Assembly (NCBI GenBank): GCA_002471575.1
Contig: DKQG01000050.1
Location: 1,167 to 65,166, forward strand
Length of the DNA: 64,000 nucleotides
Origin: Alphaproteobacteria bacterium UBA7314
Lineage (GTDB): Bacteria; Pseudomonadota; Alphaproteobacteria; MPNO01; UBA830
Direction: 5' to 3'
Shown here: one piece after another, positions 38,731-47,134 of the stretch
How the letters are laid out: each line of letters begins with the position of its first letter
Numbering within the stretch: position 1 is the first letter of the stretch
Notes under the pieces: model-generated
Seen by the model: the letters and a program-made list of their open reading frames with translations, nothing else
Database searches by the model: none
What the model was told of the DNA's origin: nothing
Position numbers and translations under genes: made by a program

Positions 38731-39401
38731 GGAAATCGTAATATTCGACGGTTTGAAAGTTGCGTCTGCAAAGTCCCAAAGAGATCATTGTTGCACGCGG
38801 GAGCGTAGGAGGAGCCATCGCCAGCCAGGGAATCTTCCCCTCGGGAAAGGTCACCGGGCGGCATCGGCAAATCGCCGGCAGGCAGTCTGCAGATCCCGGC
38901 AACGGTATGTGTAGGTGCTGGTCGGATCGGGCGAGAGTTGGCAGGGTTCCATCCCATGACCGTCGCCTGCAACCGGTTCTGTCCGTGGAAAGGGACGGAT
39001 GTTTCGGTGCCGCAACGCCGGTTCAGCCCGGAATAACGGCACGAGGTTGGCGAGCTAAAGCCGGGGAAACCGGACGGAGATCGCCGCTTGTCAGGATGAC
39101 GTGCACTCCCCGAAGCGCGCGTCCAATGATCGGAACTTCCGGAAGCGGAGAGGCAAAATCGGCTGCATCGGCCTCATGTCCCGGAAACGGGGCGGGCCGT
39201 GGAGGAAAGTGGTGTATCGCCAAGGGCACCGCCGGACAAAGCGGTTAGAGACCAGTTCGCTCTCGCGTCCACGAGCCTTAAACGGCTCTTGGGGTGTCGG
39301 GCGTGTCTTCGCGGGACACAGAGCGTAGGTTGAAAGACTTACGCGCCCGGCGCCTCAATTTTCTCACCCAATCGCACATCAGTAGTTCCGGCCAGTCATA
39401 A
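38731..39401. other. Gene-poor stretch between sdhC and asd
   Basis: Several frames of 60-160 codons are open here on both strands, but none shows a family motif, a good start or biased composition. I see no convincing gene. It may be decayed coding DNA or an origin-type region. Confidence 0.4.
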
Positions 39402-39872
39402 CGGTTGCTCGAAATTGTGCCCGGATACGCGTTCAAGGACATTCTGTGTTCCGACGCCTTCTACGATTCGGGTGTGGGGTTGCCGCACCCATTCGTATCC
39501 GGGCCCGGATTCGAGAACGCCTCCGAGTTTTGATTCTGGGCCATGAACGCCATAGATTTCGACACACCTCGGGACGGCCGCAAGGCGTGCTGAATACTCA
39601 ACGGAGACTTTGCCGCGCATTTGGTCGAACAGCACAAATTCGGGACCAACAACGATTACAGGCGATTTACCAACGGCGGGATCTGGCGCAAACGCATGGA
39701 TGCCATCCTGTCTTCCATCCACATGAATGGCGACCGGCAGGTGTGCCGGATAACGGATAGGCCCGCGCTAGAAAGACTGTCCGCTGCCAGCGCTGTCTGG
39801 CTGAACACCCCGGCGCCCGATTTGGAAAACATCCGCGAAGAAATCGGTTGCATTACCGGTCGCGCGGCGTGA
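39402..39872 (+). pseudogene. Possible decayed ORF of unknown family
   Basis: One plus-strand frame reads in a protein-like way through two TGA codons (near 39532 and 39591). Segments are LLEIVPGYAFKDILCSDAFY, FVSGPGFENASEF, MNAIDFDTPRDGRKAC, VEQHKFGTNNDYRRF and ERLSAASAVWLNTPAPDLEN. By eye its third codon positions are richer in G/C than those of the overlapping minus frame (39396-39722). I do not recognise the family. The region might instead be non-coding. Confidence 0.35.
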
Positions 39873-39888
39873 CCGAAACGCAGCCAGA

Positions 39889-40914
39889 TCAGGCCGCCTT
39901 AACCAGCTTCTTTCGAACCAGCATCTCGGCAATCTGTACAGTGTTAAGCGCCGCGCCCTTACGCAGGTTGTCGGAGACGACCCACATGGACAAACCGTTC
40001 TTGACGGTCGGGTCCTTACGGATCCGGCTGACGTAAACCGCGTCCTCGCCTGCGCACTCCACCGGCGTGACATAGCCTTCGTTGGCCCGGTGATCTACCA
40101 CTACAACGCCCGGTGCATCGCGCAGTATCTCCCGAGCTTCGTCTTCGTCGATCGGCTTCGCACATTCGATGTTGACGGCCTCGCCATGGCCAACAAAGAC
40201 GGGGACCCGCACGCATGTCGCCTGTACGGCGATATCCTTGTCGAGTATCTTGCGCGTCTCCACCGTCATCTTCCATTCTTCCTTGGTCGCGCCGTCGTCC
40301 ATGAAGACGTCGATATGCGGGATCACGTTGAAAGCGATTTGCTTGGTGAACTGCTCGTGCTCTTTCGAGTCGTTCACGAAAATGCCGCGGGTCTGGTTAA
40401 ATAGTTCGTCCATTGCCGCCTTGCCGGCGCCGGAGGTCGACTGATAGGTCGATACCGATACGCGCTTGATTTTCGCTTTATCGTGCAACGGCTTTAACGC
40501 AACGACCATTTGGATCGTGGAACAGTTAGGGTTGGCAATGATGTTGCGCTTGGTGTGCCAGTCGAGATCTTCCGGATTGACCTCCGGTACGACCAACGGC
40601 ACATCCGGATCCATTCTGAAACAAGACGAATTGTCGATCACGATGCAACCCGCCTTGGCGGCCCGGGGCGCATGTTTGGCTGACGCCTTGGAGCCAGGCG
40701 AAAACAAAGCGATATCGGTATCCGAAAAATTATAATACTCGAGATCCTGCACCGACAGAATGTCGTCTTCTCCGAACGAGACCTCTCGCCCGACGGAGCG
40801 CGACGACGCCAACGCGATCACGTCATCGGCGGGGAAGCTTCTCTCCGCCAGAATTTCCAGCATCTCGCGGCCGACATTTCCTGTCGCGCCGGCAACGGCA
40901 ACTTTGTAACCCAT
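39889..40914 (-). CDS. asd: Aspartate-semialdehyde dehydrogenase
   Basis: Asd reduces aspartyl phosphate, a shared step to lysine, threonine, methionine and diaminopimelate. The 341-residue product has the NADP site VAVAGATGNVGREML, the catalytic cysteine in NPNCSTIQMVVAL near residue 130, and STYQSTSGAGKAAMDEL. Length is normal. It runs in the same direction as leuB, 480 bases further on, with one small ORF between them. Confidence 0.97.
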   Translation of the reverse strand: MGYKVAVAGATGNVGREMLEILAERSFPADDVIALASSRSVGREVSFGEDDILSVQDLEYYNFSDTDIALFSPGSKASAKHAPRAAKAGCIVIDNSSCFRMDPDVPLVVPEVNPEDLDWHTKRNIIANPNCSTIQMVVALKPLHDKAKIKRVSVSTYQSTSGAGKAAMDELFNQTRGIFVNDSKEHEQFTKQIAFNVIPHIDVFMDDGATKEEWKMTVETRKILDKDIAVQATCVRVPVFVGHGEAVNIECAKPIDEDEAREILRDAPGVVVVDHRANEGYVTPVECAGEDAVYVSRIRKDPTVKNGLSMWVVSDNLRKGAALNTVQIAEMLVRKKLVKAA

Positions 40915-41073
40915 GTTTCTTTCTTTCGCTTAATGCGCCTGCTCGGGCGCGGGTATTTAACAGATCGCCTCGCGGATCAAAACCGACCACGAAGACAAGC
41001 AAGGCGCCCTCCGGTCCAGAGCGCGTCTTGTTCGAATTCCGTTACACGGCGCCCCACCAGGCACCCGCGGGCA

Positions 41074-41265
41074 TCAGCTCCCCGGTTTGGTTATCTTGAC
41101 CGTGGTGTTTGCAGTCGGTTTCGTCGTCGCCTTTCCCGTCCCCAAAGTGATGGTCGGTTTTTCCGTCCGGACGGTCTGCTGGTAGCCGCAGCAGGAATCG
41201 CCTTCTTCCGAAAAAGCGGCGGTGGATGCGGTGTACAGACCGGCAACGGCCAGAGACATTATCAT
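41074..41265 (-). CDS. Small putative exported protein
   Basis: This 63-residue frame starts MIMSLAVAGLYTASTAAFS, which resembles a short signal peptide. A CCGYQQT segment and a Thr/Lys-rich tail (GTGKATTKPTANTTVKITKPG) follow. I do not recognise the family. ATG 41265 and ATG 41259 are both possible and no strong ribosome-binding site is seen. It sits alone in the gap between leuB and asd. It may be a real secreted peptide or chance. Confidence 0.45.
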   Translation of the reverse strand: MIMSLAVAGLYTASTAAFSEEGDSCCGYQQTVRTEKPTITLGTGKATTKPTANTTVKITKPGS

Positions 41266-41393
41266 TTTATAACGGTGTTCTCTCGTCTGAAGTATCAGAT
41301 ATCAAAGATCTATACCGGCTGGTTAGCTTCGCAACCGGAATTGTGCGTCGCCGAACCGCCCCGGGACCACGAGCGGGCCGGCGCTGCGAGAAA

Positions 41394-42506
41394 CTACACC
41401 GCCAGCTTATCCAATTCCGCCGTCACTGCCTCACCCATCTGTTCGCAGGATACCAGCCTCATGCCCTCCTGCATGATGTCGCCAGTGCGCAGCCCAGAAT
41501 CGAGCACGTTACGCACCGCCTGTTCAACCAGGTCGGCGTCTTCGCCCATGTCGAACGAATAGCGCAGCATCATGGCGTAGGACTGGATCATCGCCAGAGG
41601 ATTGGCCTTGCCCTGCCCCGCGATATCCGGCGCGGAGCCATGGACCGGTTCATACAGCGCCAGGCGCCGCCCCGACTCGTCCGCCGGGCCCAGAGATGCC
41701 GATGGCAGCATGCCAAGCGATCCGGTCAGCATCGACGCGACATCCGACAGCATGTCGCCGAACAAGTTGTCGGTGACGATTACGTCGAACTGCTTCGGGT
41801 TTCGCACCAGCTGCATGCCGCAATTGTCGGCTAGCATATGCGATAGCTCCACATCGGCGAACTCATTGTCATGCACCCATGTCGCTTCCTCACGCCAGAG
41901 GATGCCGGATTCCATGACATTCATTTTTTCGACCGAACACACCCGGTTGTTGCGTTTTTTCGCAAGATCGTACGCGACCCGGCAGACACGGCGGATTTCT
42001 TCGGTCGTGTAGACCTGGGTATTGATACCTCGGCGCTGACCGTCGGGCAGATCCTCGATGCCGCGCGGCTCCCCGAAATAGACCCCACCGGTCAGTTCGC
42101 GGACGATCAGGATATCTAGCCCGCCGACCAGTTCCGGCTTCAGGCTGGACGCTTCAGCCAGCGCGTCGAAGCAAATCGCCGGGCGCAGATTGGCGAACAG
42201 GTCCATGTCCTTGCGCAGCCGCAGCAACCCGGCCTCTGGACGCACGTCGAAACCGATATTGTCCCACTGAGGCCCGCCGACGGCGCCGAACAGCACGGCG
42301 TCGGAATTCAGCGCGACCTCCATGGTCGCGTCGCTGATGGCGGCACCATGTTTTTCATAAGCCACCCCGCCGACTAGGTCCTCGGTGACGTCGAACGTCA
42401 CCGAGCGGCGCTTGTCCATCCAGTCGATCAAACGGCGAACCTCGCCCATGACTTCCGGGCCGATCCCGTCGCCGGGCAGCATGAGTACTTTCTTGTTGGC
42501 AGCCAT
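41394..42506 (-). CDS. leuB: 3-isopropylmalate dehydrogenase
   Basis: LeuB carries out the oxidative decarboxylation step of leucine synthesis. The 370-residue protein has VLMLPGDGIGPEVMGEV and LLRLRKDMDLFANLRPA. The active-site segments are LTGGVYFGEPRG and NLFGDMLSDVASMLTGSLGMLPSASLG (conserved metal Asp residues). The C-terminal EPVHGSAPDIAGQGKANPLA is also normal. It is last of leuC-leuD-leuB. Confidence 0.97.
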   Translation of the reverse strand: MAANKKVLMLPGDGIGPEVMGEVRRLIDWMDKRRSVTFDVTEDLVGGVAYEKHGAAISDATMEVALNSDAVLFGAVGGPQWDNIGFDVRPEAGLLRLRKDMDLFANLRPAICFDALAEASSLKPELVGGLDILIVRELTGGVYFGEPRGIEDLPDGQRRGINTQVYTTEEIRRVCRVAYDLAKKRNNRVCSVEKMNVMESGILWREEATWVHDNEFADVELSHMLADNCGMQLVRNPKQFDVIVTDNLFGDMLSDVASMLTGSLGMLPSASLGPADESGRRLALYEPVHGSAPDIAGQGKANPLAMIQSYAMMLRYSFDMGEDADLVEQAVRNVLDSGLRTGDIMQEGMRLVSCEQMGEAVTAELDKLAV

Positions 42507-42535
42507 CTGGCGGCTCTCCCCTGATGCTTAGTGGT

Positions 42536-43156
42536 TCAGACCCGCGCGCCCTGCATCCACGGCATGGATTGCTTCTGCTTCTCCTCGAAGGAGGAAATCC
42601 GGTCGTCGGATTGCAGCGTGATGCCGATATCGTCGAGACCTTCGAGCAGGCAGTGCTTGCGGAACGGATCGACGTCGAAGGTTATTTCCTCGCCGTCGGG
42701 GCGGACGATCTTCTGATTTTCCAGGTCGATCTCGATCCGTGCGTTTTCGCCGCGGGCGGCGTCTTCCAGCAACGCATCGCGCTGTTCCGGCGTGACCTTA
42801 ATCAGCAGCAGCCCGTTCTTGAACGAGTTGTTGAAGAAGATGTCAGCGAAGGACGTCGAGATAACGCACCTGATCCCGAAATCGGTGATCGCCCAAGGCG
42901 CGTGTTCGCGCGACGAACCGCAGCCAAAATTGTCGCCGGCCACCAGAATTTCCGAATTCCGGTAATGCGACTGGTTGAGGATGAAGTCCTCTCTCTCCGA
43001 CCCGTCATCGTTATACCGCACGTCGTTGAACAGGTTCACGCCGAGACCGGTGCGTTTGATGGTTTTCAGGAACCGTGCAGGAATGATCCGGTCGGTATCT
43101 ATGTTGTGATCGGCCATCGGCACCGCTACGCCAGAGAAGGTTTCGAACTTTCTCAT
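42536..43156 (-). CDS. leuD: 3-isopropylmalate dehydratase small subunit
   Basis: LeuD pairs with LeuC to isomerise isopropylmalate. The 206-residue protein starts MRKFETFSGVAVPMADHNIDTDRIIPARFL, with the DTDxIIPxRFL motif. It also has GDNFGCGSSREHAPWAI, the swivel-domain signature. It lies 12 bases after leuC and 29 before leuB. Confidence 0.97.
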   Translation of the reverse strand: MRKFETFSGVAVPMADHNIDTDRIIPARFLKTIKRTGLGVNLFNDVRYNDDGSEREDFILNQSHYRNSEILVAGDNFGCGSSREHAPWAITDFGIRCVISTSFADIFFNNSFKNGLLLIKVTPEQRDALLEDAARGENARIEIDLENQKIVRPDGEEITFDVDPFRKHCLLEGLDDIGITLQSDDRISSFEEKQKQSMPWMQGARV

Positions 43157-43168
43157 TTTCTGTCTCCC

Positions 43169-44590
43169 TTATTCGGCAACGTCGGCGGCAAGTTCCCGCA
43201 CGTCGGCAAGATGACCGGTCACCGCGGCAGCCGCGGCCATGGCGGGGCTGACCAGATGGGTACGCCCGCCGGGCCCCTGGCGGCCCTGGAAATTTCGGTT
43301 GGACGTGGAGGCCGACCGTTCGCCGGGCTCCAGCATGTCGCCGTTCATGCCAAGACACATCGAACAGCCGGGTTCGCGCCAATCGAAACCGGCCTCAGTA
43401 AAGATCGCGTCGAGACCTTCTGATTCCGCCTGCTCCTTGATCAGGCCCGACCCCGGCACGACCATCGCGTAAACGCTGCCCGCGACCTTGCGCCCCTTGG
43501 CGATCGCCGCGGCGGAGCGCAGATCCTCGATCCGCGAGTTGGTGCAGGACCCGATGAAGACCTTGTCAACGTGTATGTCCGTCAGTGACTGTCCGGGATC
43601 CAAGTCCATGTATTCCAGCGCCCCTTCGACGGTTTCGCGCTTGGCGGGATCTTCAATATCGGCTGGGTTGGGCACAACCGAGCCAATCGGTGCAACCATC
43701 TCCGGGCTGGTACCCCAAGATACCTGCGGTTCGATTTCCGCCGCATTGAGTTCGACCTCGATATCGTAGGAGGCACCGTCATCGGATTTCAGCGTCTTCC
43801 AGTATTCGATGGCCTGTTCCCAAGCAGCTCCCTTGGGCGCCATCGGCCGTCCCTCGAGATAGTCGAACACTCTCTGATCGGGAGCGACCAGTCCGGCGCG
43901 GGCACCAGCTTCGATGGTCATGTTGCAGACCGTCATCCGGCCTTCCACCGACAGATCCTCAATCGCTTCGCCGGCGTACTCGATGACGCAGCCGGTCCCG
44001 CCAGCGGTGCCAATCTTGCCGATGATGGCGAGGATCATGTCTTTCGCGGTAACGCCCTCCGGTAGCTTGCCGTTGACCGTGATGCGCATATTCTTCGGCT
44101 GTTTTTGCAGCAGGGTCTGGGTCGCCAATACATGTTCAACCTCTGACGTACCGATGCCGAACGCCAGCGATCCCAGTGCACCGTGGGTAGCGGTATGGGA
44201 ATCGCCGCAGACCAGTGTCAGGCCGGGCTGGGTAAAGCCCTGCTCCGGGCCGATCACATGCACGATGCCTTGGCGGACGTCGAGAAAGTCGATAAAGGGA
44301 AGGCCGAATTCCTTCGCGTTCTTTTCCAGCAGTTCGATCTGGATGCGGGATTCCTCGTTCTCGATCCCGTCAGCACGGCCCGCGGTGGGTACATTGTGAT
44401 CCGCGACTAGCAAATGGGCATCCTGCACGCGGACAGGGCGATTGTTTTCGCGTAGTCCGTCGAACGCCTGGGCGCTGGTGATCTCGTGAATGATCTGGCG
44501 ATCGATGTAAAGGATGCACGTTCCGTCATCCTTTTCCTCGACCAGATGCGAGTCCCAGATCTTGTCGAACAGTGTTTTCGGTCCGTCCAT
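43169..44590 (-). CDS. leuC: 3-isopropylmalate dehydratase large subunit
   Basis: LeuC is the aconitase-like subunit with a [4Fe-4S] cluster. The 473-residue protein has TLFDKIWDSHLV, VCGDSHTATHGALGSLAFG, and cluster cysteines in IGSCTNSRIEDLRSAA and EPGCSMCLGMNGD. Three ATGs are close together (44605, 44593, 44590). AAAGGGA is best placed for 44590, which also matches family N-termini. It follows rplS in the conserved ffh-to-leuB run. Confidence 0.96.
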   Translation of the reverse strand: MDGPKTLFDKIWDSHLVEEKDDGTCILYIDRQIIHEITSAQAFDGLRENNRPVRVQDAHLLVADHNVPTAGRADGIENEESRIQIELLEKNAKEFGLPFIDFLDVRQGIVHVIGPEQGFTQPGLTLVCGDSHTATHGALGSLAFGIGTSEVEHVLATQTLLQKQPKNMRITVNGKLPEGVTAKDMILAIIGKIGTAGGTGCVIEYAGEAIEDLSVEGRMTVCNMTIEAGARAGLVAPDQRVFDYLEGRPMAPKGAAWEQAIEYWKTLKSDDGASYDIEVELNAAEIEPQVSWGTSPEMVAPIGSVVPNPADIEDPAKRETVEGALEYMDLDPGQSLTDIHVDKVFIGSCTNSRIEDLRSAAAIAKGRKVAGSVYAMVVPGSGLIKEQAESEGLDAIFTEAGFDWREPGCSMCLGMNGDMLEPGERSASTSNRNFQGRQGPGGRTHLVSPAMAAAAAVTGHLADVRELAADVAE

Positions 44591-44628
44591 CATATTCCCT
44601 TTCATCCCGTCCTGCCGCGCGTTCGCGA

Positions 44629-45168
44629 TCAGGAGTCTCTCTTGTCCTCGCTGTTGTCTTCGGCGGTTGCCTCCGTCGCTTCAGCGTCGGTAGTTTCCGT
44701 TTCCTCCTCAGCATGGGCAGCCTGTTCCATAGCTTCATCCTGCATTTCGACCGCCTCGGCAGCAGTCGCGGGCGATGCATCCTTGCCTACGGTCGCAGCG
44801 GCAAACCGCCGGTCGACCTTCTCGGCGATCCGGGCAGACTTGCCACGGCGCGACCGAAGGTAATACAGCTTGGCACGTCGGACGGCGCCGCGGCGCACGA
44901 CCTCGATCTTCTCTATCCGCGGGCTGTAGAGCGGGAATACGCGTTCCACGCCCTCGCCGTAGGAAATCTTTCGCACCGTGAAAGACGAATTCAGCGCCTT
45001 CGCCGTGCGAGCGATCACCACGCCTTCATAAACCTGCACGCGCTCCCGCGCGCCTTCGACCACTTTGTAGTGGACGCGGACCGTATCTCCGGGAGCGAAT
45101 TCGGGGACCGGCCGCTCCGCGACCAGGCGTTCGATCTCGCCCTTTTCGATTTGTTCAATCACGTTCAT
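44629..45168 (-). CDS. rplS: 50S ribosomal protein L19 with acidic C-terminal extension
   Basis: L19 lies at the interface of the subunits. The first 115 or so residues are a normal L19 (MNVIEQIEKGEIERL, GDTVRVHYKVVEGARERVQVYEG, FPLYSPRIEKIEVVRRGAVRRAKLYYLR). About 55 further residues form a tail made mostly of Glu, Ala, Thr and Asp. Total length is 179 against about 115-130 in most bacteria. The start codon lies within the trmD 3' end (14-base overlap). Confidence 0.96.
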   Translation of the reverse strand: MNVIEQIEKGEIERLVAERPVPEFAPGDTVRVHYKVVEGARERVQVYEGVVIARTAKALNSSFTVRKISYGEGVERVFPLYSPRIEKIEVVRRGAVRRAKLYYLRSRRGKSARIAEKVDRRFAAATVGKDASPATAAEAVEMQDEAMEQAAHAEEETETTDAEATEATAEDNSEDKRDS

Positions 45169-45895
45169 GGCAATGTTCCTTCTGGTTCTTCAGGTCCCGC
45201 TGATACCGATCCCACAGATCGGGCCGCCGTTCCCGTGTTGCGATCTCCGCCTGCTCCGTTCGCCAGGCGCAGATATTCTCGTGATGGCCGGACAACAGAA
45301 TGTCCGGCACCTTGCGTCCGCACCAGTCGGCCGGCCGCGTGTAATGAGGATATTCGAGCAATCCCCGGTTAAAGCTCTCTTCGTGGAGCGACGCTTCCGT
45401 GCCCATGACACCGGGCAGCAGACGCACGCAGGCATCGATCAGCGCCAGCGCCGCGGGCTCGCCACCCGACAGCACGAAATCGCCAAGGCTGATCTCGGTG
45501 ACGTTGCGCGCATCCAGCACGCGCTGATCGATTCCCTCGTAGCGGCCGCAGATCAGCGTAAGGCCGGGTCCGGCTGCAAGCTCGACCGCCTTCGTCTGGC
45601 TGAATGTCTTGCCGCGCGGCGTCAGATAAACCAGCGGGGCATCCGTCAGCGCGGATGCTTCGATGGCGGCATCGACGACGTCGGCGCGCATCACCATGCC
45701 GGCGCCGCCACCAAAAGGCGTATCGTCAACCGTCCGGTGCTTGTCCGTCGCATGGTCGCGAATGTCGACGGCCTCTAGCAACCACGCACCATCGGCCAGC
45801 GCCTTGCCGGCAAGCGAATGAGCGAGCGGACCCGGAAACATGTCCGGGAACAGCGTCAGCACACTCGCCGTCCATTTATTGTGTTCGTCGGTCAC
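45155..45895 (-). CDS. trmD: tRNA (guanine37-N1)-methyltransferase
   Basis: TrmD methylates G37 next to the anticodon and prevents frameshifts. The 246-residue protein has the knotted SPOUT fold with LTLFPDMFPGPLAHSL, DTPFGGGAGMVMRADV, CGRYEGIDQRVLD and SLGDFVLSGGEPAAL. The C-terminal HYTRPADW and VPDILLSGHHENI segments are typical. It overlaps rimM by 4 bases and rplS by 14. Confidence 0.98.
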   Translation of the reverse strand: MTDEHNKWTASVLTLFPDMFPGPLAHSLAGKALADGAWLLEAVDIRDHATDKHRTVDDTPFGGGAGMVMRADVVDAAIEASALTDAPLVYLTPRGKTFSQTKAVELAAGPGLTLICGRYEGIDQRVLDARNVTEISLGDFVLSGGEPAALALIDACVRLLPGVMGTEASLHEESFNRGLLEYPHYTRPADWCGRKVPDILLSGHHENICAWRTEQAEIATRERRPDLWDRYQRDLKNQKEHCHERD

Positions 45896-46512
45896 TCTTC
45901 GGTCTCGTCTTCTCTATTCTCTTCCTTATCGTCTTCTACTTCGTCGGGCGGGTCGACGGTCAATCTTCCCGCCGCAATGTCTATGTCCGGCACCAACGCT
46001 TTCGTGAACGGTACCAGCAGTGTCTCCTGTCCCGAGCCCCGGTCGATTTCCAGCACCTCGTTTGCGCCTGCCGGTATGATCGACCTGACGGTCCCGATCC
46101 TTTTTTCATCCTGCACGACCTCCAGCCCGAGAAGATCAGCATGATAAAATTCGTCCTCATCCGGTTCTGGCAGCGCGTCTTTCGACACGTAAAGTCTGAG
46201 ACCCTTCAGTCCCTCCGCCGCGCTGCGGTCCGCGACCCCGTCAAGGGCTGCGATCACCATCCCACCGCGGACGGCCTCGATACCGATCTCGAACCGGCAG
46301 TTGCCCGCCTCGTCCGATACTGGCCCGTAGCCGGCGACGTCTTCCGGCAGTTCGGTGAAGGGCTTGATTTTAACCGATCCACGGATGCCGTGCGCGCCCG
46401 CGATGGCCCCGACACAGACACGGTCGCGATCCGCCGCGCCCTGAACCCGTGCCGATGATGCAACCGCCGTGGAACTACCTCCGCGCCAGCCGCCGGACGA
46501 ACGTCCTGCCAC
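45892..46512 (-). CDS. rimM: Ribosome maturation factor RimM
   Basis: RimM aids assembly of the 30S head through S19. The protein has a family start at DRVCVGAIAGAHGIRGSVKIKPFTE (conserved GxIxxxHGixGxvkik) and a PRC-barrel domain with DEFYHADLLGLEVV. The GTG at 46512 gives 206 residues with about 30 non-conserved residues first. No closer ATG/GTG fits. The C-terminus is a short run of Glu and Asp. It overlaps trmD by ATGA. Confidence 0.94.
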   Translation of the reverse strand: MAGRSSGGWRGGSSTAVASSARVQGAADRDRVCVGAIAGAHGIRGSVKIKPFTELPEDVAGYGPVSDEAGNCRFEIGIEAVRGGMVIAALDGVADRSAAEGLKGLRLYVSKDALPEPDEDEFYHADLLGLEVVQDEKRIGTVRSIIPAGANEVLEIDRGSGQETLLVPFTKALVPDIDIAAGRLTVDPPDEVEDDKEENREDETEE

Positions 46513-46517
46513 CAGAG

Positions 46518-47042
46518 TTAGCCCTCCTTATTCTCTTGTTCCTCGGCAGCAGCCTCTTGAGCGGGTGCTTCCTCAACAGGGGCCTCTTCAGCCGCAGTTT
46601 CTTCGGCCGATGCTTCCTCGGCTGGCACTTCTTCTGCAGCAGCTTCTTCGGCCGGGGCATCGGCTTCTGACGTCGCGGCATCCGCCTCGGCGCCAGCCCT
46701 TGCCTTGGCCGCTTCTTCAGCCTCTCTCATGCGTTCAAGCGTCTTGGGCCGCGGCGCGCTCTGCTTCGGCGTTTCGCGGATTTCTGGCATCGGGATGATC
46801 TCGGCCCGGCCAAGGAATTTAGCCACCCGGTCCGATGGCTTGGCACCGACACCGAGCCAATGCTTGATGCGCTCGTCGTTTAGCTTGATCCGGTCGGGGT
46901 GTTCCTGCGGCAACATCGGGTTATAAGTACCGACACGTTCGATATAGCGGCCGTCGCGCGGCATGCGCGAATCCGCAACAACGATACGATAGTAGGGACG
47001 CTTTTTTGCACCGCCCCGGGATAGTCTAAGTTTAAGCGACAT
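46518..47042 (-). CDS. rpsP: 30S ribosomal protein S16 with long Ala/Glu tail
   Basis: S16 stabilises the 30S body. The first 85 or so residues are a normal S16 (MSLKLRLSRGGAKKRPYYRIVVADSR, RYIERVGTYNP). The remaining 90 form a repetitive Ala/Glu/Pro tail with imperfect AAEE(V/A)P(A/V)EEA units. Total length is 174 against about 80-100 in most bacteria. I use the ATG encoding MSLKLRL; the upstream frame is not family-like. Ribosomal GATTAACC-type spacing upstream leaves a weak ribosome-binding site. Confidence 0.96.
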   Translation of the reverse strand: MSLKLRLSRGGAKKRPYYRIVVADSRMPRDGRYIERVGTYNPMLPQEHPDRIKLNDERIKHWLGVGAKPSDRVAKFLGRAEIIPMPEIRETPKQSAPRPKTLERMREAEEAAKARAGAEADAATSEADAPAEEAAAEEVPAEEASAEETAAEEAPVEEAPAQEAAAEEQENKEG

Positions 47043-47134
47043 TAGGTTATTAACCCTCCATTTGATCGCGATTGTTGAAGTGTTTCGAATAAATCGTTGG
47101 TTTCGTTCCAGTTCCCTGCAGCTCAGCCGCGTCT

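Noticed and set aside
38760..39248. A 162-codon plus-strand frame in the sdhC-asd gap
   Set aside because: Arg/Gly/Ser-rich composition typical of chance frames; no ribosome-binding site or motif.
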